Source of the DNA: an uncultured Clostridia bacterium
Lineage (GTDB): Bacteria; Bacillota; Clostridia; Christensenellales; Pumilibacteraceae
NCBI GenBank assembly: GCA_934270565.1
Contig: CAKQPR010000001.1
Span: 1-64,000, forward strand
Length of the DNA: 64,000 bases
Reading direction: 5' to 3'
A program made the position numbers and the translations under genes. The notes below the pieces were generated by a model. The model searched no databases and was not told the DNA's origin. It saw only the letters and a program-made list of their open reading frames with translations. The stretch's first letter is position 1. Each line of letters starts with the position of its first letter. This document shows positions 19,301 through 28,218 of the stretch, piece by piece.

Positions 19301-22300
19301 TGATAAATCTCGAAGTTCCCCAAGCGGAAGTACTCGATTCCATCGCGTTGGGAAGAATGATCTTATACCAAGTTCCGGTAGTTACGTTAGCGACCGCATT
19401 TCCGTCCATATCGTAAATCTTAACGAAGCGCCCGAGTCCCGAAGAAGCACCGTAGTACTTGAGTTCGGGTCTTACGGTATTGTTCCAGAACCACGCGAAG
19501 GATTTCTTACCTTGAGTATGCATATCCGACTCATAGTTGATGCCGGCTGCATACTTGAAGTACATATCGAACGTAACATACTGAGCGCGAGCCGCGAGTT
19601 TGTCTTCGTCGGTCGTCTCCCAGAATCCTGCTATCTGAAGCGTGTTTCCGGTAAACTTCCAGCTCTTTGCGAATTCGTCGCCCGTATTGCCCTGCCATTC
19701 GGTGCTGTTCTTAGCGCAAAGGTGCCAAGAGTTGATGGGAGCGTCGTAATCATCGTTGATAATAGCGAAGGTTACGGAGCCTGTGAGCGAAGCATAGCGC
19801 GAATCTTTCGGGGTAGCGGTTACTTTGAACAGACCTCTTCTCTTAACGGTTTCTGCAAGTCCTTCGTCGGAGAAGGTGAGCAAGCCGTTTTCATCGATCG
19901 AAACGATAGCTGCCGCGTCGCTGCTTACAGCCTCAACTTTCCACTCTACTTCGAGCGAAGAATTGGCGAGCGAGAGCTGATACTCGTTGTCTTTGATATC
20001 GTTCCAGAGCGTATCGACGGTCGAGCTCGGCGCGCCTGCGATCTGAAGAACGTCGAACATCTCGGAGCGGTCTTTCTTAGCTGCAATGTTTCTGATCTTG
20101 AAAGTACCTTCTTCACCCTCTTTCGCCCAGAAGTTTATAAGCGCTTTCGCCCAGTTCGGGTTGTAGTTGCTGTAATCGGTCGCGATATAAACGGTGTACC
20201 ATTTATTTGCCGCGATGGTGCCGAGTTCTCTTATCTTGGTTTCCGCGTCGTACACGAAAGCGTTTGCGGCGGGAGCGTTGCTGCCGACGGTGATTTCGCC
20301 GTAATCGGCATCGCCTCTGTTGAGCCACATATACGAACGAAGTCCGCTTGCGCCTTCGCCGAAGTAAACGTCAAGCGCAAGGTACTTGTAGCCGTCGGTT
20401 CTCCATTTCGAAACGGGTTTGTCGGCGGTTGTCGCGATATCCGTAAGCGTAAGGGTCGAATCCCACTGATTAGCGCTGCCTTTAAATACAGTCGTTTTAA
20501 GTACTGCTGTGTTGTCATCATCGGGATCGTAGCTCATATCGACGTAGAACGACGGAGCGAGGTGCGAAGAACGGAAGTCTACGAGTTTTACTTCGAAGCT
20601 GTCGGAAACGGTGACTCCTTCTGCCACTTCTACGGTCGCGGTGATATAGGCGATGCCGTTAAGACCGTCTCTGTCGAACGTAATAAGTCCGTTATCGTCA
20701 ACGTTTGCGACGCTCGTATTGCTGCTTTCCCAAACGATGTCCGCGGCGGTCTTATTTCCGCTCATCTTATATTTGACCTGATAGGTAAGGTCGTCGCCGA
20801 GGTCGGAAATCTGCATTTCGCGCTTGCCGTTTGTGATTTCGATATTGACGGGCTGGAAACCTTCGTATTCGGTCGGAGCGACGTTGTCCTTGCGGAATTT
20901 CACGTCGTTGAGGTAGATTACGCTGCCGCCCTTAGCCGAAAGAATGATATTCGAAGCCCAGTTGTTGGAGCTGTAATTGTCAAAGTACGCGATCGAAACG
21001 GTGTACCACTTGCCTTTTTCCATGTAGTAGGAAAGCTTGTCGCTGTCCTTCTCCCATACCTTGATCCAGTTCTTCTGAAGGTCGAGGTCGGTACCGCCTT
21101 CGACGTAAGTCTCCTTGGTCGTGCCGAGGTCGAGCTTGGCGCCGGTTGCGCGACCGGTCGTACTCTGATTGACGTTGAAGTTGACGTAAGATCCGTTTTC
21201 GATATACATATCGAACGCGAGGAACTTATACTTCGTCGCTACGTCGTCGGTTACGGTAGCTCCCACGCGGGTAGGCATAGCTTCGGTAAGGTTGAGCATA
21301 CCGTTTACGTTGTAGCCGGTATCGCCGGTAGGACCGTTCTTGTACGCGGCTGCGGAAATAAGGGTGAGCTGGTTCTGCCACTCTCCGCTGTTTCCGTCAT
21401 CGACGGGCGCATACTTCCAGGCGCCGCTTACGCCGCCGATTTCGCCTTCTGCGGGCGCGTAAGTCGTTGCCGCGACTTTATTGCTCGTATTGTCGAAAGT
21501 CCATTCGTTGTTGCTCGCGGAAATGGAACCGTCGGCGTTGAGCTTATACTCTACGTCGTTGTCAAGCACGTAGTCCGAGCCCTCGGGAGCGTGAACGTTC
21601 GAGCCGAAGTTGTCGTCGAGATACCAGCGCACGTTGCCCATATAGGTTTTGGAGCCTGCCGCGCCGGATTGCGCGTAGAAGAAGCCGGTTTCGGAGAACG
21701 CGACGTAAGAGGTGTTTTCGACGTAATAGAAGAGGTCGTATACAAGTCTTACCCACGTTCCTTTGACAAGGCGGTTGGTTACTCTGCCGCTCGCGACGTC
21801 CACGATCTTCATGTAGTCGGAACGGAAATACTGACCGTCTTTTATTCCCTGACAGTCGGCGTGATCGAGCCCGATGTAAAGGGGCGTTCCGTCGAAATAA
21901 AGGTCGTATCCGAAGTACTTGTAGCCTTTACGAGCGTTCGCGACTATCGACGAACCTGCGTCGTTGAACGAAATACGATCCGTCCAGGTGTCGCCGGTGG
22001 GCTGAGTGTACGCGTAAATTTTTTCGGGCGCTCCGTCGGCGTTTTTCGCGGCGGCGGGTACAGAAGTTGCAAGTGCATACTTAGCGGGATCTTCGACGAA
22101 GTTCGTTGCGACGTAGTTGGGGTGAACGTTTACCGAAACTCTCGTTTCGATGGAAGCGTCGGTCGCGTATCTTACGGCGATAACCGCGCTTCCCGACTGA
22201 CTTTCGGTAAGCACGTTTTTAGCCGAAACAACGCCGTTTTCGTCCACGGTGACGTAATCGCCGCCTTCGACAACCTCATAGGTAAGGTTTGCGTCCTCGA

Positions 22301-23003
22301 TCTTTTTCGCGTTATAGTGAACGTCCGAAACGATCGCCACATTTGCAAGGCGGGAATCTTCCGCAGCGTAAACGTCGAGTTCCGCTGCCGTATCGATGAA
22401 CGAAGCGGGACGAACTCTGAACGTAAACTGTCCTTTAATCGCGGCTTCTCTGCCCTTGTAGCCTTCGAGTTTGACGTCTACTTTGACGGTTTTACCGTCG
22501 GCGCCCTCTTTACCGCGAAGCTTACCGTTTACGACTTCGACGTAATCGGCGGAGCTTGCGGGCACGGAATATTCGTAATTCGCGCCGTGAGCGTAATCCT
22601 TTTTGTTATACACGACGTGAGCTCCGACGTCGGAGTCCGCGCCGATATAAATAATATCGCTGTCCACGCCGAGTCTCGGTTTTGCGCCCGAATCGACGAC
22701 GTAGACTTTTAGGGTCTTTTTGCCGCCCTTACGCTCCGCGGTGATCGTGGTTTCGCCTTCGCTGTTGGCGATGAGTCTGTTGCCCTCGACGCCTACGATC
22801 GACGCGTCGGCGGTCGTGATCTTTATGCCGTCGGCGTTACCGTCAACGGGCACGAGGTCGAGCTCTTCGTACCGATCGAGCGTGACTCCGTATTTCTCGT
22901 AGTCCTCGCCGTACGAAAAGTCGGCTTTACCGCACGCCGAAACCGACAATGCAAGGCATATGCCGAGTACGACGATTAAGAATGATCTGAATAATTTTTT
23001 CAT
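16383..23003 (-). CDS. Giant modular surface lipoprotein (Ig-like and carbohydrate-binding-like repeats)
   Basis: 2,206 residues. A signal peptide with lipobox SVSAC puts the lipidated Cys at residue 24, so the protein is anchored to the outer face of the membrane. The rest alternates two module types. Ig-like BIG2-type domains lie near 40-105, 205-295, 715-808, 985-1085, 1262-1345, 1347-1435, 1605-1695, 1697-1780 and 1943-2025 (typical text: SSDNETATVDQNGRVTFLKTG). Jelly-roll-like modules of about 165 residues lie near 300-460, 500-705, 810-980, 1090-1260, 1440-1605, 1780-1945 and 2030-2203, each with a KY-hydrophobic-D strand and a GxWYxVxIP-like strand. No enzyme domain, LPXTG or S-layer motif is seen. 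As last gene of the sugar ABC operon it probably holds polysaccharide at the surface. Its fold and ligand are unproven. Confidence 0.85.
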   Translation of the reverse strand: MKKLFRSFLIVVLGICLALSVSACGKADFSYGEDYEKYGVTLDRYEELDLVPVDGNADGIKITTADASIVGVEGNRLIANSEGETTITAERKGGKKTLKVYVVDSGAKPRLGVDSDIIYIGADSDVGAHVVYNKKDYAHGANYEYSVPASSADYVEVVNGKLRGKEGADGKTVKVDVKLEGYKGREAAIKGQFTFRVRPASFIDTAAELDVYAAEDSRLANVAIVSDVHYNAKKIEDANLTYEVVEGGDYVTVDENGVVSAKNVLTESQSGSAVIAVRYATDASIETRVSVNVHPNYVATNFVEDPAKYALATSVPAAAKNADGAPEKIYAYTQPTGDTWTDRISFNDAGSSIVANARKGYKYFGYDLYFDGTPLYIGLDHADCQGIKDGQYFRSDYMKIVDVASGRVTNRLVKGTWVRLVYDLFYYVENTSYVAFSETGFFYAQSGAAGSKTYMGNVRWYLDDNFGSNVHAPEGSDYVLDNDVEYKLNADGSISASNNEWTFDNTSNKVAATTYAPAEGEIGGVSGAWKYAPVDDGNSGEWQNQLTLISAAAYKNGPTGDTGYNVNGMLNLTEAMPTRVGATVTDDVATKYKFLAFDMYIENGSYVNFNVNQSTTGRATGAKLDLGTTKETYVEGGTDLDLQKNWIKVWEKDSDKLSYYMEKGKWYTVSIAYFDNYSSNNWASNIILSAKGGSVIYLNDVKFRKDNVAPTEYEGFQPVNIEITNGKREMQISDLGDDLTYQVKYKMSGNKTAADIVWESSNTSVANVDDNGLITFDRDGLNGIAYITATVEVAEGVTVSDSFEVKLVDFRSSHLAPSFYVDMSYDPDDDNTAVLKTTVFKGSANQWDSTLTLTDIATTADKPVSKWRTDGYKYLALDVYFGEGASGLRSYMWLNRGDADYGEITVGSNAPAANAFVYDAETKIRELGTIAANKWYTVYIATDYSNYNPNWAKALINFWAKEGEEGTFKIRNIAAKKDRSEMFDVLQIAGAPSSTVDTLWNDIKDNEYQLSLANSSLEVEWKVEAVSSDAAAIVSIDENGLLTFSDEGLAETVKRRGLFKVTATPKDSRYASLTGSVTFAIINDDYDAPINSWHLCAKNSTEWQGNTGDEFAKSWKFTGNTLQIAGFWETTDEDKLAARAQYVTFDMYFKYAAGINYESDMHTQGKKSFAWFWNNTVRPELKYYGASSGLGRFVKIYDMDGNAVANVTTGTWYKIILPNAMESSTSAWGTSRFIIDSQKVDGVDKREVYFRNVSYGNTLPSGLYDLKITGAPTANVYLESGSYQLGVETNAGAVEWRSSDNETATVDQNGRVTFLKTGSVTIYVKPTDAARASLERSVTLTIVEESIQILTTDTTKEWRSLPANKQVAIEYTAAPSLTLNWSVADECAEYATVNNKGVVTFLEAGRYHDITINVSATSSKGKPLSASVTLKLNDTVKEFDARGDKTTIKYGSGSEIDTIITTSSATAIEWQKNELEIKSLIQGSGYDKPVITTKGKHYFSFDVCFDSNTDKMYMIAWLNKDNTPARYEKTLTVGTALDDTYYVYNATTKGRVRNTEAGVWYTVIMPADHTNCNANWALSWIQFSTKTSEATTVKIKNVALTTDMPTVYDLVMTGKPSRDVNISELDNGELQLGVTATEGLDLEWTVNVAEDVATVDNTGKLTLKKPADSLTVTVTGKKDGKVVMSDSATFKVVEEWSTTITNKPTSLDWNDLADGKTFTLQVAKSKGLTLEYSSDNEAVEVENGVLTFAPAAIGQDVTITVNGLLNGVVKATDSVVITLEHAMRHFSADSEAITLAYGEGAEVDTVIATTSTSGTLTFTDIQGNLTNYTKSGNKYISMDVCFDANLKSIKTFVWITTPSDKTHKYEKTITLNSVLEDEIYFYNKETGARVDKIVANQWYKFFIPATYPSGADWCLTNIVAAANDESETTVQIKNFACVPSISGVHDLKITGVPTSSVQLSAGSIQLGVDTDLEVSWSSKNEDVATVDQTGKVTFIKSGSVDITVTPTDTTYASLAKTVTITIISEFDEPTGWKPQGSSGNALTWTGADATNPKSYKFSVTAGDGDWKSAMVIAEYGSAALTAPIGSTYITLRLKFESNISSVVFRNALRTPNNGVNYWIQFNVGEVPSTEKDVKIYNENGSVVTDSLVEGKWYNVVIPVTLSTLANNGNWGNLRLDFSRTDKETEGVGYVKDFSYGNTLPEGWVNA

Positions 23004-23017
23004 CTTTTTCCTCCTTG

Positions 23018-24967
23018 CTATTGATTCTTACCGAACGCACCGGCGTAAAGTATGCCCTCGACGTCGTTGCCGTTGAAGTCGGTTTTGTTCGCTTTCGCAA
23101 GTTTTTTGCCTGCCGTGTACACGGCGGAATTTCCCGCCATGAAAGTCTTGGCGTTCTCATAGCCCTTAGCCGCTTCGGTAGCGGGAAGCTGAGCGTCGAG
23201 AACGACGTTGCCGCTTGCGTTGGGAAGATACGTTTTTGTTTCGTCGTAAGTTCCGTTCGGGTCGAAAATCGTTTCGCCCGCGGCGTTGGTCGTTACGAAG
23301 TTGCAGAACACGTTGTTTTCGAAGCAAGCGTAGCCTACGTTGTCGGCTTTGATAAGGTACTCGTTATTCGCGTAGTTTTGCGCTATGGGGTTACGAAGCG
23401 CGATAATGTTGTTTCTGAACGTCCAGCTTTTTCCGGCACCCGCCGCATACGGATCGTGCGACGAGAAAATCGTCTGGTTTGCGGAGGTTGCCGACGAAAT
23501 GAACGTGTTGTTATAGATGTCGATGGAATGAAGCGCGCCGTCGAATTTGATTTGCTTTACGTTATCGACGAACACGTTGTTACATACGACGTTGTTTTCC
23601 CAACGCGGGTTGACGTTTCCTGCCGAAATAGACGGAATCCCGTATTCGTCACGGATTTTGTTGCCGTCCTTATCGTAAAGCGGCTGTACCGAGCCTGCGT
23701 TTGCAAGCAGAAGCCCGCCGCCCTTGTTGTGATGCGAGTAGTTGAAACGGAAAGTTATGTTCGAGCATCCGATATCGATATCGAAGCCCTGCCCGTCGCC
23801 CGCGCCGTTGTCGAGGTGGGTATAAGCGGACTCGTTGCCCTGTATAATCACGTTGCGGCAGGAATGAGGCCAGATACCTGCGTTGTAGTAACCGGTTCTT
23901 CCGAGGAAGTTTGCGTGGTAGCTTACGTTGTCCTCGATATAGCCGCCGTTAGTGCCGAGTAAGACTATGCTGTCGCCGCCCGCATAGGAAATCGTGTTGC
24001 GGCGGATAATCATATTTTTGCTCGGGTAAACGTTATATTCGTTGCCGTCTTCGTCCTCGTACCATCTGCCGCTGCCCCAGTTGTGCCCGGGCTTGTAGTA
24101 CCAGCCGGCGTCGATAAACATACCGCTTCTGCCGACGTTTTCGATGATATTATCTTCGATCCAGCAACTGTCGAACCAGCTCTTGCCCTGCGTTTTGTCC
24201 GTTCCGGACTCGGTGAAAATACCGCCGTAGCCGTAGCCGTATTCGTCATTCGGAATTACGAGCTGCGGATTAGCGCAATAGGCGTCTTTGTCGGCGAGTT
24301 CGCGAGGAAGTTTGCCGCGAAGCGAGGCGTATTGCTCCTGCGCGGAATCTTCGAGCCAGCTCAGATATCCCTGCCAGTTGTAATGAACGTCATGGATATA
24401 GTTGCCCGAAATTACGACGTTTTTCGTTTCTCCGCCGCCGCTCGTTTTGAAAACGATGCCGCGTTTACCCTGCGGAGACGTAACCTCGAAGCCGGAAACG
24501 CGAACGTTCGAGCCCTGTACGGTGATAAGCGTCGAGCCGCCCTCGATCTTCGCGTACTTCGCGTCGTCCGAAACGTCGTAAACGCCCACGAGAAGCGGGG
24601 TTGTTTCCGCCGCCTCGAAACCCTTGATTTCGAGTTTACCCGACCATGACGAGCCCGCTTTGAACAGAATACGCGTGGGAACGCCCGCTTTTACTTCGCT
24701 TATAATGCGCTCCGCTTCTTCGAGCGACTTCTTAGGGTTTTCCTTGGACGTACCCGTCTTGGCGTCGCTTGCGTCGTTGCTGTTATCGAAGTAGTAAGTT
24801 GTGTACGTTGCGAGCGTTTCGTCCGAAATCTTGGCGTAATCGGGCGATTTCGTTACCGTCTCGTAAGAGGTAACGACTTCGTCGTCCGGTTTCGGAGTTT
24901 TGTCGCAAGCCGTCACTCCGAAGAGCATCAACGAGGCGAGCAACAGTGCAATTACTTTTTTTCTCAT
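23018..24967 (-). CDS. Secreted lipoprotein with right-handed beta-helix
   Basis: 649 residues with lipobox GVTAC (Cys near residue 21) and then a Ser/Thr/Asp-rich linker. From about residue 60 it begins like pectate-lyase-like parallel beta-helix proteins (YYFDNSNDASDAKTGTS, NPKKSLEEAERIISEV, RILFKAGSSWSG). It continues through repeated coils such as NVVISGNYIHDVHY, NMIIRRNTISYAGGDSIVL and NVIIQGNESAYTH. Aromatic and Asp-rich stretches follow the helix. It is most likely a polysaccharide lyase or glycosidase of the beta-helix class, but I cannot identify catalytic residues. It sits 14 bases upstream of the giant lipoprotein and 79 downstream of the small membrane protein, in the same operon. 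Confidence 0.8.
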   Translation of the reverse strand: MRKKVIALLLASLMLFGVTACDKTPKPDDEVVTSYETVTKSPDYAKISDETLATYTTYYFDNSNDASDAKTGTSKENPKKSLEEAERIISEVKAGVPTRILFKAGSSWSGKLEIKGFEAAETTPLLVGVYDVSDDAKYAKIEGGSTLITVQGSNVRVSGFEVTSPQGKRGIVFKTSGGGETKNVVISGNYIHDVHYNWQGYLSWLEDSAQEQYASLRGKLPRELADKDAYCANPQLVIPNDEYGYGYGGIFTESGTDKTQGKSWFDSCWIEDNIIENVGRSGMFIDAGWYYKPGHNWGSGRWYEDEDGNEYNVYPSKNMIIRRNTISYAGGDSIVLLGTNGGYIEDNVSYHANFLGRTGYYNAGIWPHSCRNVIIQGNESAYTHLDNGAGDGQGFDIDIGCSNITFRFNYSHHNKGGGLLLANAGSVQPLYDKDGNKIRDEYGIPSISAGNVNPRWENNVVCNNVFVDNVKQIKFDGALHSIDIYNNTFISSATSANQTIFSSHDPYAAGAGKSWTFRNNIIALRNPIAQNYANNEYLIKADNVGYACFENNVFCNFVTTNAAGETIFDPNGTYDETKTYLPNASGNVVLDAQLPATEAAKGYENAKTFMAGNSAVYTAGKKLAKANKTDFNGNDVEGILYAGAFGKNQ

Positions 24968-25046
24968 ACCTTCTCTCCTTGTAATTTTTTTATCACGACA
25001 GCGCGAGACGAATTCGCCCTGCCGAAAATTTACGATTATACACGCG

Positions 25047-25517
25047 TTATACCGATCGCGGATCGCGTACCGGCGCCGCCATAAGCGTTACGGGTACGGA
25101 AATCGCGAGCATATATACGAGCGTTTCGCAACGGAACGTGAAGTTATACCGAAGCGAAAGCGCTTTCGTCGAGCCGATCAGTCCGAGCCAGAATACTATT
25201 CCGCACATTACGGTCGGAATCATCAGAATCTGTCTCAGATAGTCCTGATCTTTTGCGGCGAGGTTATATACCGCCCACCACTGCCACGCCGTGCAGAACG
25301 CGAGCACCGCGACTATGAAGATCACTACCCCGAGGAAATTTTTGACGGGGATAGACAGGATCTTGAAGCCGCGCGTGTTGCGGTTTACATAGGTGAACGC
25401 CACGAACGGGATGAGGTTATACGCCCACCCCTTTTCGCCGCGCCGCTTGGCAAATACCGCTATCGACATGCCGTACAGCTCGATGATGCAAAATACAACT
25501 ATCCAGCCGACGATCAT
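25047..25517 (-). CDS. Small membrane protein of the capture operon, unknown function
   Basis: 156 residues with about four membrane segments (near 3-23, 58-80, 92-114 and 130-150). A basic loop (AKRRGEKGWAYNLIPF) lies after the first. I do not recognise a named family. The start codon overlaps the stop of the binding-protein gene as TAATG, so translation is probably coupled. The position suggests an accessory to the sugar transporter or to membrane anchoring of its partners. No function can be read. Confidence 0.75.
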   Translation of the reverse strand: MIVGWIVVFCIIELYGMSIAVFAKRRGEKGWAYNLIPFVAFTYVNRNTRGFKILSIPVKNFLGVVIFIVAVLAFCTAWQWWAVYNLAAKDQDYLRQILMIPTVMCGIVFWLGLIGSTKALSLRYNFTFRCETLVYMLAISVPVTLMAAPVRDPRSV

Positions 25518-27262
25518 TATTCGTTTTCCTCCGTGATGCGTGCGATACGCTTCTGTTTCATATCGAGGTACTTTTTATAACGACCTTTGCCGTAGTTTCC
25601 GGTCTGACTCTTCTCTCTGAGCGCTCTCGCAAGCTGCTTGAACTGCGCGCCGTTGTCCTTCATAGGATCGTTCTTACCGTTCCAGACGTTGTCGAAATAG
25701 CTCGTAAGGCTGTTCTTTTCGGTCGATATGTCGGCGTAAAGCGTTGCGTTATCGGGAAGCAGATAGTCGATTACGTCGTTTTCGACGTAGTTGTCGGGGT
25801 TCTTTGCGTTCTCGATCCACGATCTTTCTTCGGCGGTGTAGCCTGCATAGATAAGGTCGGACATATACTGATTTTCGACGAGCGAGAGAATTCCCGAATA
25901 CGGCGGGTTGGTGATATCCAAGCCCTCGGGATACGAGTACGTTCCGTCGCCGTTATCGATCCAGTCGGTACCCTTTCTTCCGTAACGGCAAAGCTCGTAG
26001 TTGTCCTTGTTCTTATATACCCAGTTGAGGAATTTGATTATCTTGGAAGTGTTCTTGCTCGTTTTAAGAATTGCGGCGCAGAACACGGCTTCGGTGTTGC
26101 GCATAAAGCCTTTGAGCGGAATTTTTTCGTCGTTTTCATCGAGAACGAAGTTTCCTTCCGCGTCGGTTTTGAAATATTGACATTTAGTTTTGTCACGTTT
26201 CTCGCGAAGCGCGCCGAGAACGGTGAATTCCGCGTCTGCGTTGTCGGGGTTAGCCTTGCATTTACGCGAAACTTCGATAAGGTGTTTTACGGTCGGGTCG
26301 AGAACGAAAACGCTGCTCTTGCCGCCGACGAACGCTTCTTCGCCTTTTTCCTGAAGATTGACCGAGCCGTCTTTCGAAATGACGCCGTCTCTTGCCCATT
26401 CGTATTCCTGATTAAGCACGTGAAGATAATAATCGTTTGAGCTTCCGACGCGGATCGTTCCTTCGCCCTCGTTCGGATATGCGGCGTTGGTGTACTGTCC
26501 GGCGTTACCGAACGCGCCGAGCGTAAGCGATTTTTCGAGGTCCCAGATAGCTCCCGAAACGACGTATTCGCTGTTGTATTTCGTTTTTATCGCTTTGCAC
26601 ATCGCTGTGAAATCTTCGAGGTTATCGACAAGTATATAGTTTTTGCCCGTCGCTTCGCAAAGAGTATTCGCCTTCTCCGCGTCGTCGGTATAACCTACCG
26701 CTTCCATTCTGTCTTTGCGGACGAGAATACCGAACTTGTAGGGGTTGACTACCGACGGTATACCGATGATCTTGTCGTCGTCGGTCGTAATCGCGTCGAG
26801 CGGCGTGCTGATCGAATTTTCGATAAGCGAATGGGAGAACGCCTCTATTACGTTTTCGCCGTAGTCGCTGAGGTCTTCGGTTATATCGCCGAGGAAGCTC
26901 TGGTTCTGAACGAGACGATCGTCGATACCTACGCCGCCGCGGGTGTGCGACACCGCGATATCCACCGAATCGCCGCCCGCCGAAGAAGCGCTGATTTTCG
27001 TCCAGAAGTCTTCCGAACCGAGTCTGCTTACCTGAAAGTCGAGCGAAACGTGCATTTCGTCGTAGTATTTCTGTTCGATATAGTCGATGATTTCATCTTC
27101 TCTGCTTCCCGCGGGCCACGAGAACTCGCTCGAACCGCCGGTGTAGATTTTTATTACCGTGCCCTGCGGTCTTCCGATCGGATCGTCGTTGGTTTCGCCG
27201 CAGCCGACCATCGTAAAGGTCATCAGTGCCGCGAGCAGTGTTGCCATAATTCTCTTCTTCAT
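25517..27262 (-). CDS. Sugar ABC transporter substrate-binding lipoprotein (CUT1, LplA-like)
   Basis: 581 residues, of the large family-1 solute-binding type that works with LplB/LplC permeases on oligosaccharides. The lipobox is TMVGC with lipid Cys near residue 21. The mature protein starts with VIKIYTGGSSEFSW, has the GDSVDIAVSHTRG hinge region, and later SKIIKFLNWVYKNKDNYELCRYGRKGTDW, a C-terminal pattern common in this class. The gene is 23 bases downstream of the lplC-like gene. The exact sugar is unknown. Neighbouring genes point to a complex polysaccharide. Confidence 0.9.
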   Translation of the reverse strand: MKKRIMATLLAALMTFTMVGCGETNDDPIGRPQGTVIKIYTGGSSEFSWPAGSREDEIIDYIEQKYYDEMHVSLDFQVSRLGSEDFWTKISASSAGGDSVDIAVSHTRGGVGIDDRLVQNQSFLGDITEDLSDYGENVIEAFSHSLIENSISTPLDAITTDDDKIIGIPSVVNPYKFGILVRKDRMEAVGYTDDAEKANTLCEATGKNYILVDNLEDFTAMCKAIKTKYNSEYVVSGAIWDLEKSLTLGAFGNAGQYTNAAYPNEGEGTIRVGSSNDYYLHVLNQEYEWARDGVISKDGSVNLQEKGEEAFVGGKSSVFVLDPTVKHLIEVSRKCKANPDNADAEFTVLGALREKRDKTKCQYFKTDAEGNFVLDENDEKIPLKGFMRNTEAVFCAAILKTSKNTSKIIKFLNWVYKNKDNYELCRYGRKGTDWIDNGDGTYSYPEGLDITNPPYSGILSLVENQYMSDLIYAGYTAEERSWIENAKNPDNYVENDVIDYLLPDNATLYADISTEKNSLTSYFDNVWNGKNDPMKDNGAQFKQLARALREKSQTGNYGKGRYKKYLDMKQKRIARITEENE

Positions 27263-27285
27263 AATTTTACCTCCGTATTTTTTAA

Positions 27286-28218
27286 TTAACCCTTTACCGC
27301 GCCTTCCATCAAGCCTCTCACGTAGTACTTTTGCAAGATGGGCGACATCGCGACCAAGGGAAGAATTACTACTACCATACCCGCGTTCTTAGCCGCGGTG
27401 ACGGGTGCGTCCGCCGACAGCGAGAACACGCTTCCGATCTGAGTGAGCATTTGCTGAAGAACGTACTGGCTCATCCAAAGCTGTTTGTTGTTCGTGTCGA
27501 GATACAAAATCGAGCTCATATAGTCGTTCCATTTGCCGACGAAGTGGATAAGTCCGATCGTAAGCATCATCGGAACGGCAAGCGGCATAAAGATTTTGCG
27601 GGTTATCGTGAAGTATCCCGCGCCGTCTATTCTCGCCGCTTCGCTGAGCGCGGGCGACACCGAATAGAAGAAGTTACGCATAAGCACTATGTAGTACGAG
27701 CCCGCTACCCCCGGGAGGATAAGCGCCCAGATCGTATTGTAGATTCCGATCGCGCGGATTACGAGGTAGGTCGGGATAGTGCCGCCGCCGAAGAACATCG
27801 GGATCATAAAGAACACGTTGAGTATCTTTCTGCCGGGGAGCGATTTTACGGACAGCGCATACGCCGCAAGCGTACACACGAACACCGCAAGAAACGACGA
27901 TACGAACGATACGACTACCGAATTTATCAGTGAACGGACGAAAATGTCACTCATTTGGAAAAGGAATTTGTAACCTTCGAAGGTGAAGCCGCGTATCACT
28001 ATTCCCGCGCCGTGTTTAAGGAGTTCGCCGTTCGAGCTGAGGCTGGTAGCGACGATCATCCAGAACGGAAGAAGGAAAACCGCCGTGAGGATAATCATAA
28101 TGATGACGTTTACGACGTCGAACGCGTAAACTTTGTGCTTGTTGAGTTTAAGCTCTTCCGTGTCCACGCCGAGGGCGTAAGACGAATTGCTTTGAGTTTT
28201 GGTTTTCGTAGTCGTCAT
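27286..28218 (-). CDS. Sugar ABC transporter permease, LplC/MalG type
   Basis: 310 residues and six membrane segments after a hydrophilic N-terminus of about 30 residues. The inner-membrane coupling motif EAARIDGAGYFTITRKIFMPLAVP is the EAA loop that contacts the ATPase. It overlaps the lplB-like gene by four bases (ATGA). No ATPase gene is present in the operon, as usual for CUT1 systems in Bacillota that share an MsmX-type ATPase coded elsewhere. Confidence 0.95.
   Translation of the reverse strand: MTTTKTKTQSNSSYALGVDTEELKLNKHKVYAFDVVNVIIMIILTAVFLLPFWMIVATSLSSNGELLKHGAGIVIRGFTFEGYKFLFQMSDIFVRSLINSVVVSFVSSFLAVFVCTLAAYALSVKSLPGRKILNVFFMIPMFFGGGTIPTYLVIRAIGIYNTIWALILPGVAGSYYIVLMRNFFYSVSPALSEAARIDGAGYFTITRKIFMPLAVPMMLTIGLIHFVGKWNDYMSSILYLDTNNKQLWMSQYVLQQMLTQIGSVFSLSADAPVTAAKNAGMVVVILPLVAMSPILQKYYVRGLMEGAVKG

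Noticed and set aside
18297..22712. A 1,471-codon open frame on the plus strand opposite the giant lipoprotein
   Set aside because: It has no ribosome site or recognisable domain, and the minus-strand frame has a signal peptide, lipobox and repeated domains. Long antisense frames are expected from the codon use here.
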